Of a stretch of DNA of 64,000 nucleotides, positions 9,254 through 17,582 are shown one piece after another. The position numbers were made by a program, and so were the translations under genes. Every line of letters begins with the position of its first letter. Position 1 is the first letter of the stretch. The stretch is from Pseudomonas alcaliphila JAB1. Lineage in GTDB: Bacteria > Pseudomonadota > Gammaproteobacteria > Pseudomonadales > Pseudomonadaceae. Location: positions 992,001 to 1,056,000 of the forward strand of contig NZ_CP016162.1 in the NCBI RefSeq assembly GCF_001941865.1, written 5' to 3'. A model generated the notes under the pieces. It had not been told where the DNA came from, ran no database searches, and saw nothing but the letters and a program-made list of their open reading frames with translations.

Positions 9254-10252
9254 TTATTCGAGGTTCTGGGCGCACTCGGCATCGGCTGAGTCGATCTGGC
9301 AGCGCACGCGCTTCATCACCGCCATCATGCGTTTGTCATAGATGCCTTCCTCGGTCAGCGAAATGCGCGCCTCACGCAGCATCACGCTGTACTTCTCCAT
9401 GTCCTCGGGCGGAATGTCGATCCAGTAGTGACCGTCGATCTCGCTTTCCGATTGCGTGATGATGTCCATGGCGCGGCTGTACTGGCTGAGGGCGAACTCG
9501 CGTGATTGCTGCCCGAAGCCTTCGGGGAATCGCTCAGGACGGATGACCAGTTGGTAGGTCAATTGCAGTACGGGGAAGCGCGCCACGCCGCCGCGTTCAC
9601 CCATGCCCTTCTGCAGTTCCAGCGGTTTGTAGGCCGCCGCCGGCGCGCCGACCACATCCACCGAGCCGTTATTGAATTTGCCGGCGAAGTTGGTGACATC
9701 GGAGGCGACTGGCTGGGCGCCGATGCGTTGCACCATCTTCGCCTGTGCATTGTCGTAGTCCATGATCGCGAACTTCTTGCCCGACAGTTTGCTGATGTTG
9801 TCGATGGTGCGGTCGTTGACGAACAGGTAGGCCGCGCCCATGGGCACGATGCCCGCCACTTCGTAGGGGCCGCTGGTCATGAACTTGCTGGCCTTCGGCG
9901 AGCTCAGGGTGGTGATCACCGTTTCCAGCGCCTGGTAGCTGGGCAGGGCGCCCAGTGCTTCCAGGCTGCCGGTAAAACCGTTGAACTGACGGGCGCGCAA
10001 GCCCATGATCATCACGCCATCGCATTGCCCGGCCTTGAAGTCTTCTGCGGCGATTTTCTCGTCGGTGTAGGGCTTGAGCTCGAGGCTGGCGCCGAAATGG
10101 TTGGCAGCCAGTTGGTAGTCCTTCATCAGGCTGTAGATGTCGCCCTGGGCACCGAGGATGTCGAACACGCAGATCCTCTGGGCGAAGGCCTGCGGGGTAG
10201 CGCCCAATGCCAGGCAGAGCAGAGCGGGGGCGGCGAGGTGGGAACACTTCAT
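9254..10252 (-). CDS. AdeT-family putative solute-binding protein of a TRAP system
   Basis: A cleavable signal peptide (residues ~1–24, ending AFAQ) precedes a 308-residue periplasmic protein. The mature start RICVFDILG, followed by KPYTDEKIAAEDFKAGQCD, RARQFNGF, and VGAPAAAYKPLE, closely follows the family that includes Acinetobacter AdeT1/AdeT2 (DUF6091). That family was first described as an aminoglycoside efflux component, but it looks like a solute-binding protein. Here it sits between a TatT-like lipoprotein gene and a TRAP permease gene, which supports an uptake role. The ligand is unknown. Confidence 0.85.
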   Translation of the reverse strand: MKCSHLAAPALLCLALGATPQAFAQRICVFDILGAQGDIYSLMKDYQLAANHFGASLELKPYTDEKIAAEDFKAGQCDGVMIMGLRARQFNGFTGSLEALGALPSYQALETVITTLSSPKASKFMTSGPYEVAGIVPMGAAYLFVNDRTIDNISKLSGKKFAIMDYDNAQAKMVQRIGAQPVASDVTNFAGKFNNGSVDVVGAPAAAYKPLELQKGMGERGGVARFPVLQLTYQLVIRPERFPEGFGQQSREFALSQYSRAMDIITQSESEIDGHYWIDIPPEDMEKYSVMLREARISLTEEGIYDKRMMAVMKRVRCQIDSADAECAQNLE

Positions 10253-10304
10253 GGCGGATACTCCGGGTCATGCCGCTGAGGCGGGAAGGCTTGTGACGAG
10301 CTGA

Positions 10305-11339
10305 CTAGAGCAGGTCGTCGATCTCGATGCCGGTATCGACCGGCTGCTGCTTCTCGTCCCAGAAACGCAGCAGGCCACCGATTGGCGTGCGTGTACCGGC
10401 ATTGGTCGTCCAGTAGCGATCGGCATTGTTCATGACGGTGCTGCTGCTGATGGCATCGACCTGGGCATACGACTCGTTGAGCGTGAAGCTGCTGTTCGCC
10501 GCCTCGGTCGAGCCGAAGGCCCTCAGCGCGCTGCGCAGGTGCTGCTCATCGTTCTTCGCCGTGGCGGAGATCACGTAGAGGGCGTGGGCCAGGCGTACGC
10601 CGCGCCGCTCACCGATCTGTCGCGACTGCTCGAGCACCTGCCAGGGATTCTGCCCCTCACCGCTGCCCGGCAGCATGTTCCAGACCAGGGCACGCGACGC
10701 CATCGGGGCACCCCACCACTTCTCGTTGTCCAGGCAGGTCATGGCGCGCTCGGTCTTGGCCGCGATGTCCTTGGGCACGCCGACGGCGTTCTGCGAGTTG
10801 ATGTCGTTCTGGATGGCTTGCAGGCCCTGGATCAGGCCCAGCAGGTAGATCAGTTCGTCGATGTCCTGGTCGAAAGTCGGGCAGCTGTCGCCGATGCGGA
10901 TGTCGAAGCGCTGCTCGTAGTAGTTGGCGAAGTTCCGGTACGACTGGTATTGGCGTCGTGCCGCCAGCTCGGCATAGCGCTTCTGGGTGATGCGTGCATC
11001 CTGTGCCTCTTCGACCTGCTTGCTGCGTGAGGCGCGCAGGTAGCGCAGCTCCTGCTCGAAGGCGGTCTGCTCGGCACAGGTAGCGGCGGTGAGGTAGAGC
11101 AGGGTCAGCAACTGCTGGTTGTCGGCACCCATGCCGCTGGTGGACTGGATGAGGGGGGCGACGGACGCGCCGGAATAACAGGCCAAGTCGGCGTCATGGC
11201 TTTCGAGCATGGGACCGACCAGGTTGTTTTCCATGAAGCGCAGCGATTGGTTGGCGCCGAAGCGTTTGATCGGGGTGCAGGCTGTCAGTAGCACCAGCGA
11301 TGCAATGGCGCACAGGCGCAGCGCACGAGAGACTCCCAT
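10305..11339 (-). CDS. TatT-like lipoprotein associated with TRAP transporter
   Basis: The chosen ATG at 11339 has GGAG six bases upstream; a longer frame exists but lacks such a site. The 344-residue product begins MGVSRALRLCAIASLVLLTAC, a lipoprotein signal with lipobox LTAC. Most of the mature part is predicted helical, with DADLACYSGASVAPLIQ followed by NQQLLTLLYLTAATC, a pattern like the TPR-type TatT proteins that accompany some TRAP transporters. The TatT assignment is moderate. The neighbours (solute-binding protein 52 bases downstream, then the permease) fit it well. Confidence 0.6.
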   Translation of the reverse strand: MGVSRALRLCAIASLVLLTACTPIKRFGANQSLRFMENNLVGPMLESHDADLACYSGASVAPLIQSTSGMGADNQQLLTLLYLTAATCAEQTAFEQELRYLRASRSKQVEEAQDARITQKRYAELAARRQYQSYRNFANYYEQRFDIRIGDSCPTFDQDIDELIYLLGLIQGLQAIQNDINSQNAVGVPKDIAAKTERAMTCLDNEKWWGAPMASRALVWNMLPGSGEGQNPWQVLEQSRQIGERRGVRLAHALYVISATAKNDEQHLRSALRAFGSTEAANSSFTLNESYAQVDAISSSTVMNNADRYWTTNAGTRTPIGGLLRFWDEKQQPVDTGIEIDDLL

Positions 11340-11445
11340 GGCGTTCTCCATCGTTATTGTTGTTGTAGAGGCGCATCCAGCGCACGCTCTTGCGTGTCTG
11401 CCACGCGCAGGCGGGCCGACCACGTAAGCACTCTACGGGCAGCGG

Positions 11446-11502
11446 GTTGGGCTGTTACCCAATCTTCTGGTGGGTGTGGCGGGTTGGTAGACAGATCGTC
11501 TA
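11446..11502. promoter_or_regulatory. Candidate operator region upstream of the TRAP cassette
   Basis: The 216-base gap between the regulator and the lipoprotein gene holds two small inverted repeats: TTGGG-N6-CCCAA at 11447–11462 and TAGAC-N5-GTCTA at 11488–11502. No clear promoter hexamers are visible on the minus strand. Either repeat could bind the GlxA-type regulator, but this is only suggestive. Confidence 0.25.
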
Positions 11503-11555
11503 GTGCAAGGCGTTACCGAATCGCCGCAGGCGCGGCGAACGGCGCCTGCGCGATT

Positions 11556-12557
11556 TCACTGGGGCTGCTGCTGGAACTGGCGGCGGTAGTGGTTGGGGGA
11601 CAGCCCCGTGTGCTGGCGGAACAGGCGTGCGAAGAAGCTGGCATCGTCGTAGCCGATCTCGTAGCTGACGGTCTTGATGCTCTTGCGGGTGGAGGACAGC
11701 AGGCTCTTGGCGGTTTCGATGCGTAGGCGCTGCAGGTAGTGCAGAGGCTTGTCGCCGGTGGCGCTCTGGAAGCGACGCATGAAATTGCGGATGCTCATGC
11801 CGTGCTCGCGGGCCACGTCCTCGAAACGGAACTTGTCGGCATAGTGCTCCTCCAGCCAATGCTGGATCTGCAGCACGATGACGTCCTGGTGCAGTTTCTG
11901 CCCGCCGAAGCCGATGCGCCCCGGCGTATAGCTGCGCTGTACCTCGTAGAGAATGTCGCGTGCCACGCCCTGGGCCACGCCGGCGCCGCAATAACGCTCG
12001 ATCAGATAGATATACAGGTCGCAGGCCGAGGTGACGCCGCCTGCGCAGTACAGGTTGTCGGCATCGGACAGGTGCTTGTCCTGATTGAGCAACACCTTGG
12101 GGAAACGCTCGGCAAACTCGCGGAAAAAGCGCCAATAGGTGGTCGCCTCCTTGCCGTCGAGCAGTCCCGCTTCGGCCATCCAGAACACCCCGCTGGCTTC
12201 GCCGCAGATCGCCGTACCGCTGGCATGTTGGCGTTTGAGCCAGTCCAGTACCTGTGGGTAACGACGACTGAGTGCGTCGAAATCGTCCCAGAAGGCAGGC
12301 AGGATGATCACGTCGCAGCTGTCCAGACCGCCGTCTACCGGCACCTTGACCTTGCTGAAGCTGTTTACGGGCAGTCCATCCGGGCTGACCAGATGGATGT
12401 CGAACGGTGGTTCAAAGCCCAGGCCCTGCTGCTTGGCATAGCGAATGCCAGCCATGTGGAAGAAGTCCTTGGCTTGCATCAGGGTGGAAGCGAAGACGCC
12501 GTCGGTGGCGAGAATGCTGACGCGGCGCAACGCCGTGCGCGGCTCTGGAATAACCAT
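11556..12557 (-). CDS. GlxA-family transcriptional regulator (DJ-1/PfpI + AraC HTH)
   Basis: The 333-residue protein joins an N-terminal DJ-1/PfpI-like domain (about residues 10–200, with the elbow Cys118 in AICGEASG) to a C-terminal AraC-type double helix-turn-helix (about 225–325; SIRNFMRRFQSATGDKPLHY and KTVSYEIGYDDASFFARLFR). This is the architecture of GlxA/CdhR/GbdR regulators, which in pseudomonads often control catabolism or uptake of quaternary amines and related compounds. It lies just upstream of and in the same direction as the TRAP cassette, so it is the likely local regulator. The ligand cannot be read from the sequence. Confidence 0.9.
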   Translation of the reverse strand: MVIPEPRTALRRVSILATDGVFASTLMQAKDFFHMAGIRYAKQQGLGFEPPFDIHLVSPDGLPVNSFSKVKVPVDGGLDSCDVIILPAFWDDFDALSRRYPQVLDWLKRQHASGTAICGEASGVFWMAEAGLLDGKEATTYWRFFREFAERFPKVLLNQDKHLSDADNLYCAGGVTSACDLYIYLIERYCGAGVAQGVARDILYEVQRSYTPGRIGFGGQKLHQDVIVLQIQHWLEEHYADKFRFEDVAREHGMSIRNFMRRFQSATGDKPLHYLQRLRIETAKSLLSSTRKSIKTVSYEIGYDDASFFARLFRQHTGLSPNHYRRQFQQQPQ

Positions 12558-12637
12558 AAGTATTTATTCTTGTTCAAGGCTAAGTGGTCATGCAGCGGCT
12601 GGATCGTCTTATTTTTTGGCGCTTGTGTCCAGTGCGA

Positions 12638-12653
12638 CCAAGCGTTTGCTTGG
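12638..12653. promoter_or_regulatory. Inverted repeat upstream of acyl-CoA dehydrogenase
   Basis: CCAAGC-GTTT-GCTTGG is a perfect 6+6 repeat 50 bases before the acyl-CoA dehydrogenase ATG, next to a TAAAGT that could serve as a -10. The shape suits a TetR-type operator. No TetR gene is encoded next to it; the divergent neighbour is the GlxA-type regulator. Confidence 0.45.
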
Positions 12654-12702
12654 CTAAAGTCGAGGTCATGCTTTTCCTCCCGCCTCAGACACAGGTAGCG
12701 CC

Positions 12703-13842
12703 ATGATTCCCAGAACCCTATTCAGCTCCGACCATGAACTGTTTCGCGACAGCGTGCGCAAGTTTCTCGAGCAGGAAGCCGTGCCTTATCACCATCAGTG
12801 GGAAAAGGACGGGCATATCGATCGCGCGCTATGGAACAAGGCAGGCGAGGCGGGAATGTTGTGTTCGCATATCCCCGAAGAGTACGGCGGCATGGCGGCC
12901 GACTTTCTCTACAGCACCGTGGTGATCGAAGAGATCGGGCGCCTGGGGCTGACCGGCATCGGTTTCTCGCTGCATTCGGACATCGTCGCGCCCTACATCC
13001 TGCATTACGGCAGCGAGGCGCAGAAGCAGCACTACCTGCCCAAGCTGGTCAGCGGTGAAATGGTCACGGCCATCGCCATGACCGAGCCGGGCGCCGGCTC
13101 CGACCTGCAGGGCGTGAAGACCACCGCCGTGCTCGATGGCGACGAATACGTGATCAATGGCTCGAAGACCTTCATCACCAATGGTTGGCTCGCCGATCTG
13201 GTGATCGTGGTGGCCAAGACCGACCCCAAGGCGGGTGCCAAGGGCACCAGCCTGTTCCTGGTAGAAGCCAACACGCCGGGCTTCTCCAAGGGCAAGCGCC
13301 TGGAGAAAGTGGGCATGAAGGCGCAGGACACCTCCGAGCTGTTCTTCCAGGACGTGCGCGTGCCCAAGGAGAATCTGCTGGGGCAGCCGGGCATGGGCTT
13401 CGCCTACCTCATGCAGGAGCTGCCGCAGGAGCGCCTGACCGTCGGCATCGGCGCCCTGGCTTCGGCGGAGGCCGCGCTGCAGTGGACGCTGGATTACACC
13501 CGTGAGCGCAAGGCTTTCGGCAAGGCCGTGGCGGACTTCCAGAACACCCGCTTCAAGCTGGCCGAGATGGCGACGGAGATTCAGGTCGGTCGGGTGTTCA
13601 TCGACCGCTGTCTGGAACTGCATCTGGCGGGCAAGCTCGATGTGCCGACGGCGGCGATGCTCAAGTACTGGACCACCGATTTGCAGTGCAAGGTGCTCGA
13701 CGAGTGCGTGCAACTGCACGGCGGCTACGGCTACATGTGGGAATATCCGGTGGCGCGCGCCTGGGCCGATGCGCGGGTGCAGCGCATCTACGCCGGTACC
13801 AACGAGATCATGAAGGAGATCATTTCCCGCTCGCTGGTGTAA
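12703..13842 (+). CDS. Acyl-CoA dehydrogenase
   Basis: This 379-residue flavoenzyme introduces the 2,3-double bond into an acyl-CoA. It has the family signatures [13 protein letters not shown] (about 125–137) and RKAFGK (about 270) and the C-terminal QLHGGYGYM…[10 protein letters not shown]. The usual MCAD catalytic Glu position near the C-terminus is Ala here (YAGT). A Glu at 256 in SAEAALQ lies where long-chain and isovaleryl-CoA dehydrogenases carry their base, so it belongs to that branch. The gene is probably transcribed alone or with nfi, 61 bases downstream. The exact chain length of the substrate is not known. Confidence 0.92.
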   Translation: MIPRTLFSSDHELFRDSVRKFLEQEAVPYHHQWEKDGHIDRALWNKAGEAGMLCSHIPEEYGGMAADFLYSTVVIEEIGRLGLTGIGFSLHSDIVAPYILHYGSEAQKQHYLPKLVSGEMVTAIAMTEPGAGSDLQGVKTTAVLDGDEYVINGSKTFITNGWLADLVIVVAKTDPKAGAKGTSLFLVEANTPGFSKGKRLEKVGMKAQDTSELFFQDVRVPKENLLGQPGMGFAYLMQELPQERLTVGIGALASAEAALQWTLDYTRERKAFGKAVADFQNTRFKLAEMATEIQVGRVFIDRCLELHLAGKLDVPTAAMLKYWTTDLQCKVLDECVQLHGGYGYMWEYPVARAWADARVQRIYAGTNEIMKEIISRSLV

Positions 13843-13903
13843 TTCGCGGGGCGAACTCAGGCGTCGCCCTGCGGCTCCAAGGCAGAAATGTCTGGAGAGC
13901 TTC

Positions 13904-14617
13904 ATGACCCGATTGAGCGATCTGGCTGCATCCCCGTTCGCGGACTGGGATGGCAGCCCGGCGGCTGCCCGTGAGTTGCAGACGCAACTGGCCCGGCAAG
14001 TGCGACTGGAAGACGATTATCCGCCGCTACGTCACCTGGCGGGCGTGGATGTCGGCTTCGAGGAGGGCGGCGCCATCACTCGCGCTGCCGCGCTGCTATT
14101 GGACGCCGATACTCTGGAACCGCTGGCCGAATGCGTGGCGCGCATCCCCACCAGCATGCCCTACGTGCCAGGGCTGCTGTCCTTTCGCGAACTGCCGGCC
14201 TTGCTTCGAGCATTGGCTGGCCTGCCAGACGAACCTGATCTGATCTTCGTCGACGGCCATGGCATCGCCCACCCGCGCGGCCTGGGCATCGCCGCGCATT
14301 TGGGTGTGGTCAGCGGCTTGCCGACCATTGGTGTGGCCAAGAAGATTCTCACGGGGCATCACGCCGAGCTGGCAGAGGCGCGCGGGGCTCGTGTCGAGCT
14401 GCTGAACAGGCTGGGCGAGCAAATTGGCTGGGTGCTGCGCAGTAAAGACCGCGTACGACCGCTGATCATCTCGCCGGGCAACCGGGTCAGCCTCGAACGT
14501 GCCCCGGAGCTGGTCATGGCCTGTGTCAGGCGCCACCGCCTGCCCGAACCGACTCGCCTGGCTGATCGCCTGGCTTCGCGACGCGATGCCAGGCGCGATC
14601 AGCCTTCTCTCTTTTAA
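13904..14617 (+). CDS. nfi: Endonuclease V (deoxyinosine 3' endonuclease)
   Basis: The 237-residue product cuts DNA near deoxyinosine and other deaminated bases. Conserved family elements are visible: LAGVDVGF (metal-binding Asp49), [14 protein letters not shown] near 87, [15 protein letters not shown] near 117 and GVAKK near 143. The chosen ATG follows GGAGAG. The reading frame ends at 14617 and runs convergently against the aldo-keto reductase gene, whose stop lies at 14614; the two genes overlap by four bases at their 3' ends. Confidence 0.93.
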   Translation: MTRLSDLAASPFADWDGSPAAARELQTQLARQVRLEDDYPPLRHLAGVDVGFEEGGAITRAAALLLDADTLEPLAECVARIPTSMPYVPGLLSFRELPALLRALAGLPDEPDLIFVDGHGIAHPRGLGIAAHLGVVSGLPTIGVAKKILTGHHAELAEARGARVELLNRLGEQIGWVLRSKDRVRPLIISPGNRVSLERAPELVMACVRRHRLPEPTRLADRLASRRDARRDQPSLF

Positions 14618-15651
14618 GGTGCGGGGTTGGGTTGCGCCTTGTGGATCGCTTCGATAGCCGCGAGCACTTCTTCGGAGAGCTTCAGCTCGGCACTGGCCAG
14701 GTTGCTATCCAGTTGCGTCAGGCTGGTGGCGCCGATGATGTTGCTGGTCACGAAGGGCTGCGCGGTGACGAAGGCCAGGGCCATCTGCGCAGGGTCCAGG
14801 CCGTGCTCGCGGGCCAGAGCCACGTAACGTGAGCAGGCCGCTTCCGACTGCGGGTTGGTGTAGCGGGCGAAGCGGCTGAACAGGCTGATGCGTGCGCCAG
14901 CTGGACGGGCACCACCTTCGTATTTGCCGCTGAGCATGCCGAAGGCCAGCGGTGAGTAGGCCAGCAGGCCGCACTGCTCGCGAATCGCCACTTCCGCCAG
15001 GCCCACTTCGAAGCTGCGGTTGAGCAGGTTGTAAGGGTTCTGGATCGACACGGCGCGCGGCCAGCCACGGCTTTCGGCCAGCTGCAGGAATTTCATGGTG
15101 CCCCACGGGGTTTCGTTGGACAGGCCGATATGGCGGATCTTGCCGGCCTTGACCTGCTCGTCGAGCACTTCCAGGGTTTCTTCCAGTGGCGTGAACTCAA
15201 AGTCCTTGTGCTTGTAGTCGAGCTGGCCGAAGAAGTTGGTCGGGCGTTCCGGCCAGTGCAGTTGGTAGAGGTCGATCCAGTCGGTTTGCAGGCGCTTGAG
15301 GCTGGCATCCAGGGCGGCGACGATGTGCTGGCGATTGAATTTCAGCTGGCCGTCGCGGATGTGGCTGATGCCGTTGCCGGGGCCGGCGATCTTGCTGGCA
15401 AGCATCCAGTCGGCGCGGTCGCCGCGCTGCTTGAAATAGCTGCCAATGATCTGTTCGGTCTTGCTGTAGGTTTCGGCGCGCGGCGGCACCGGGTACATCT
15501 CGGCGGTATCGATGAAGTTGATGCCGCTGGCCTTGGCTCGTTCGATCTGAGCATGGCCTTCGCTCTCGCTGTTCTGCTCGCCCCAGGTCATAGTGCCCAG
15601 GCACAGTGCGCTGACATTGAGATCGGTTCGGCCCAGCTTGCGGTATTCCAT
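14614..15651 (-). CDS. tas: NADP(H)-dependent aldo-keto reductase (Tas-like)
   Basis: The ATG at 15651 gives a 345-residue protein beginning [20 protein letters not shown]; the longer frame to 15705 has no family-like extension. The aldo-keto reductase barrel is complete, with active-site residues in [17 protein letters not shown] (Asp/Tyr), a Lys in ASKIAGP, and His in [14 protein letters not shown]. The NADP-binding end is near [19 protein letters not shown] residues at the C-terminus. It closely resembles E. coli Tas. The physiological substrate is not known. Confidence 0.88.
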   Translation of the reverse strand: MEYRKLGRTDLNVSALCLGTMTWGEQNSESEGHAQIERAKASGINFIDTAEMYPVPPRAETYSKTEQIIGSYFKQRGDRADWMLASKIAGPGNGISHIRDGQLKFNRQHIVAALDASLKRLQTDWIDLYQLHWPERPTNFFGQLDYKHKDFEFTPLEETLEVLDEQVKAGKIRHIGLSNETPWGTMKFLQLAESRGWPRAVSIQNPYNLLNRSFEVGLAEVAIREQCGLLAYSPLAFGMLSGKYEGGARPAGARISLFSRFARYTNPQSEAACSRYVALAREHGLDPAQMALAFVTAQPFVTSNIIGATSLTQLDSNLASAELKLSEEVLAAIEAIHKAQPNPAP

Positions 15652-15827
15652 GGAGTACTCCCTTGGCAAAAGAGTCATACAAGCAGGTTGAAATTTTTTT
15701 CGCAATCAGGATAATCCGGCACCTCTTTCTGCGGTGGAAGTGATGCGCCGCCTGCCGAAGAATCTTGCCGTATTGTGGACGCGCTGACCCGAGCCCCCGA
15801 TAGCGTCCGTATGCGGCTGCCTTTGAC

Positions 15828-15856
15828 TTGTCAAAGTACGCACTATCCAGTAAGAT
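15828..15856 (+). promoter_or_regulatory. Promoter of rplM–rpsI
   Basis: TTGTCA (15828–15833) and TAAGAT (15851–15856) are spaced by 17 bases and lie 43 bases ahead of the rplM ATG. Confidence 0.55.
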
Positions 15857-15898
15857 CCGCCGTCTATTTTTGCTGGGCGGCCCCTGAGGCTATAAAGA

Positions 15899-16327
15899 AT
15901 GAAAACTTTTACTGCTAAACCGGAAACAGTAAAACGCGACTGGTTCGTCGTTGATGCTGCTGGCAAGACCCTGGGTCGTCTGGCCACCGAAATCGCGAGC
16001 CGTCTGCGTGGCAAGCACAAGCCTGAGTACACCCCGCACGTTGATACTGGCGACTACATCGTCGTGATCAATGCCGAGCAGGTGCGTGTAACTGGTGCCA
16101 AAGCCAGCGACAAGAAGTACTACTCCCACTCCGGTTTCCCGGGCGGCATCAAAGAGATCAACTTCGAGAAGCTGATCGCTCGTGCTCCTGAGCGCGTGAT
16201 CGAGACTGCGGTCAAAGGCATGCTGCCGAAGAACCCGCTGGGTCGCGACATGTACCGTAAGCTGAAGGTGTACAAGGGTGCAGTTCACCCGCACACTGCT
16301 CAGCAGCCCCAAGAACTGAAGATTTAA
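15899..16327 (+). CDS. rplM: 50S ribosomal protein L13
   Basis: At 142 residues it has the normal length for L13, one of the early-assembling proteins of the large subunit that binds 23S rRNA. The sequence begins [15 protein letters not shown] and includes the family-typical [20 protein letters not shown] and [20 protein letters not shown]. It forms a two-gene operon with rpsI, 14 bases downstream, as in most bacteria. A promoter is visible upstream. Confidence 0.98.
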   Translation: MKTFTAKPETVKRDWFVVDAAGKTLGRLATEIASRLRGKHKPEYTPHVDTGDYIVVINAEQVRVTGAKASDKKYYSHSGFPGGIKEINFEKLIARAPERVIETAVKGMLPKNPLGRDMYRKLKVYKGAVHPHTAQQPQELKI

Positions 16328-16341
16328 CGGAATAGTTCATT

Positions 16342-16734
16342 ATGTCGGCGACTCAAAACTACGGCACTGGCCGTCGCAAGACCGCAACCGCGCGCGTTTT
16401 CCTGCGTCCGGGTACTGGTAACATCTCGATCAACAATCGCACCCTGGATACCTTCTTCGGTCGCGAAACTGCTCGCATGGTCGTGCGTCAGCCGCTGGAG
16501 CTGACCGAGACCGTCGAGAAGTTCGACATCTTCGTCACCGTTGCTGGTGGTGGTGTCAGTGGTCAAGCTGGTGCCATCCGTCACGGTATCACTCGCGCTC
16601 TGATCGAGTACGACGAAACCCTGCGCAGCTCGCTGCGTAAAGCCGGTTACGTCACTCGCGACGCCCGTGAAGTCGAGCGTAAGAAAGTCGGTCTGCGTAA
16701 AGCGCGTAAGCGTCCGCAGTACTCGAAGCGTTAA
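16342..16734 (+). CDS. rpsI: 30S ribosomal protein S9
   Basis: This 130-residue protein ends in the characteristic [11 protein letters not shown] tail, which reaches toward the P-site tRNA in the ribosome. The family motif [17 protein letters not shown] is at the N-terminus and [15 protein letters not shown] near residue 65. It is translated from the same transcript as rplM. A strong terminator follows 20 bases downstream. Confidence 0.98.
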   Translation: MSATQNYGTGRRKTATARVFLRPGTGNISINNRTLDTFFGRETARMVVRQPLELTETVEKFDIFVTVAGGGVSGQAGAIRHGITRALIEYDETLRSSLRKAGYVTRDAREVERKKVGLRKARKRPQYSKR

Positions 16735-16751
16735 TCGCGACTACGCTTCCA

Positions 16752-16788
16752 AAAGCGCCCAGTTTCCTTACGGAGCTGGGCGTTTTTT
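16752..16788 (+). terminator. Rho-independent terminator of rplM–rpsI
   Basis: GCGCCCAG and CTGGGCG pair around a loop and are followed by TTTTTTA. Confidence 0.85.
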
Positions 16789-16878
16789 ATGGGCGTGGCA
16801 AAGTGCTGCGACAACGTGCCGCAGACGCGCAAGCCGCACGCGTCAAGGCTTTCGCCAGTCTCTTCGGGGGTAATTACC

Positions 16879-16907
16879 TTGTCAGAAAAGGGGCTTTTCT
16901 TTACCAT
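16879..16907 (+). promoter_or_regulatory. Promoter of petABC
   Basis: TTGTCA (16879–16884) and TACCAT (16902–16907) are spaced by 17 bases, 81 bases ahead of petA. A small AAAAG-GGG-CTTTT repeat lies in the spacer. Confidence 0.45.
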
Positions 16908-16988
16908 TTGGCGAATTTTTTGCGCGGCCCGATTTTTACTTAGTAGAGGCCTGAACAACAGGCCACAAAGCTGATGGGAGACGACTGA

Positions 16989-17582
16989 ATGAGCAATGAC
17001 GGCGTGAATGCAGGCCGGCGTCGCTTCCTGGTTGCAGCCACCTCCGTGGTGGGTGCAGCAGGAGCGGTAGGTGCTGCGACTCCGTTCGTGGGGTCATGGT
17101 TCCCCAGTGCCAAGGCCAAAGCGGCCGGTGCACCGGTGAAGGTGAACGTCAGCAAGATCGAGGCAGGTCAGCAGATGGTTGCTGAGTGGCGCGGTCAGCC
17201 GGTGTTCATCGTGCGCCGTACCGAGGAGATCCTGGCCAACCTGACCAAGATCGAAGGCGGCTTGGCCGACCCCGAATCCGCTGCCTCGGTGCAGCCGGCG
17301 TACGTGGACAAGAAGACCCGTTCGATCAAGTCGGAGCTGCTGGTGCTGGTCGGCCTGTGCACCCATCTGGGTTGTGCGCCGTCCTTCCGCCCGGAAGTGG
17401 CCCCGGCCGACCTCGGCCCGGATTGGGTCGGCGGCTATTTCTGCCCCTGCCACGGTTCGCGTTACGACCTCGCTGGACGCGTTTACAAGTCCCAGCCGGC
17501 ACCGTTGAACCTGCCAGTGCCGCCGCACACCTACGAGACGGATGATGTGATCATCATCGGTGTGGACCAGGAGAACGCCTGA
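16989..17582 (+). CDS. petA: Ubiquinol–cytochrome c reductase, Rieske iron–sulfur subunit
   Basis: This 197-residue subunit of the cytochrome bc1 complex carries the 2Fe-2S cluster that takes an electron from ubiquinol. The ligands are visible as CTHLGC (Cys124, His126) and CPCHG (Cys152, His155); Cys129 and Cys154 form the disulfide. A twin-arginine signal (RRRFLVAATSV) and a transmembrane stretch at the N-terminus direct it to the membrane through Tat. The stop codon overlaps the petB start by one base. A GGGAG Shine–Dalgarno precedes the ATG. Confidence 0.97.
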   Translation: MSNDGVNAGRRRFLVAATSVVGAAGAVGAATPFVGSWFPSAKAKAAGAPVKVNVSKIEAGQQMVAEWRGQPVFIVRRTEEILANLTKIEGGLADPESAASVQPAYVDKKTRSIKSELLVLVGLCTHLGCAPSFRPEVAPADLGPDWVGGYFCPCHGSRYDLAGRVYKSQPAPLNLPVPPHTYETDDVIIIGVDQENA

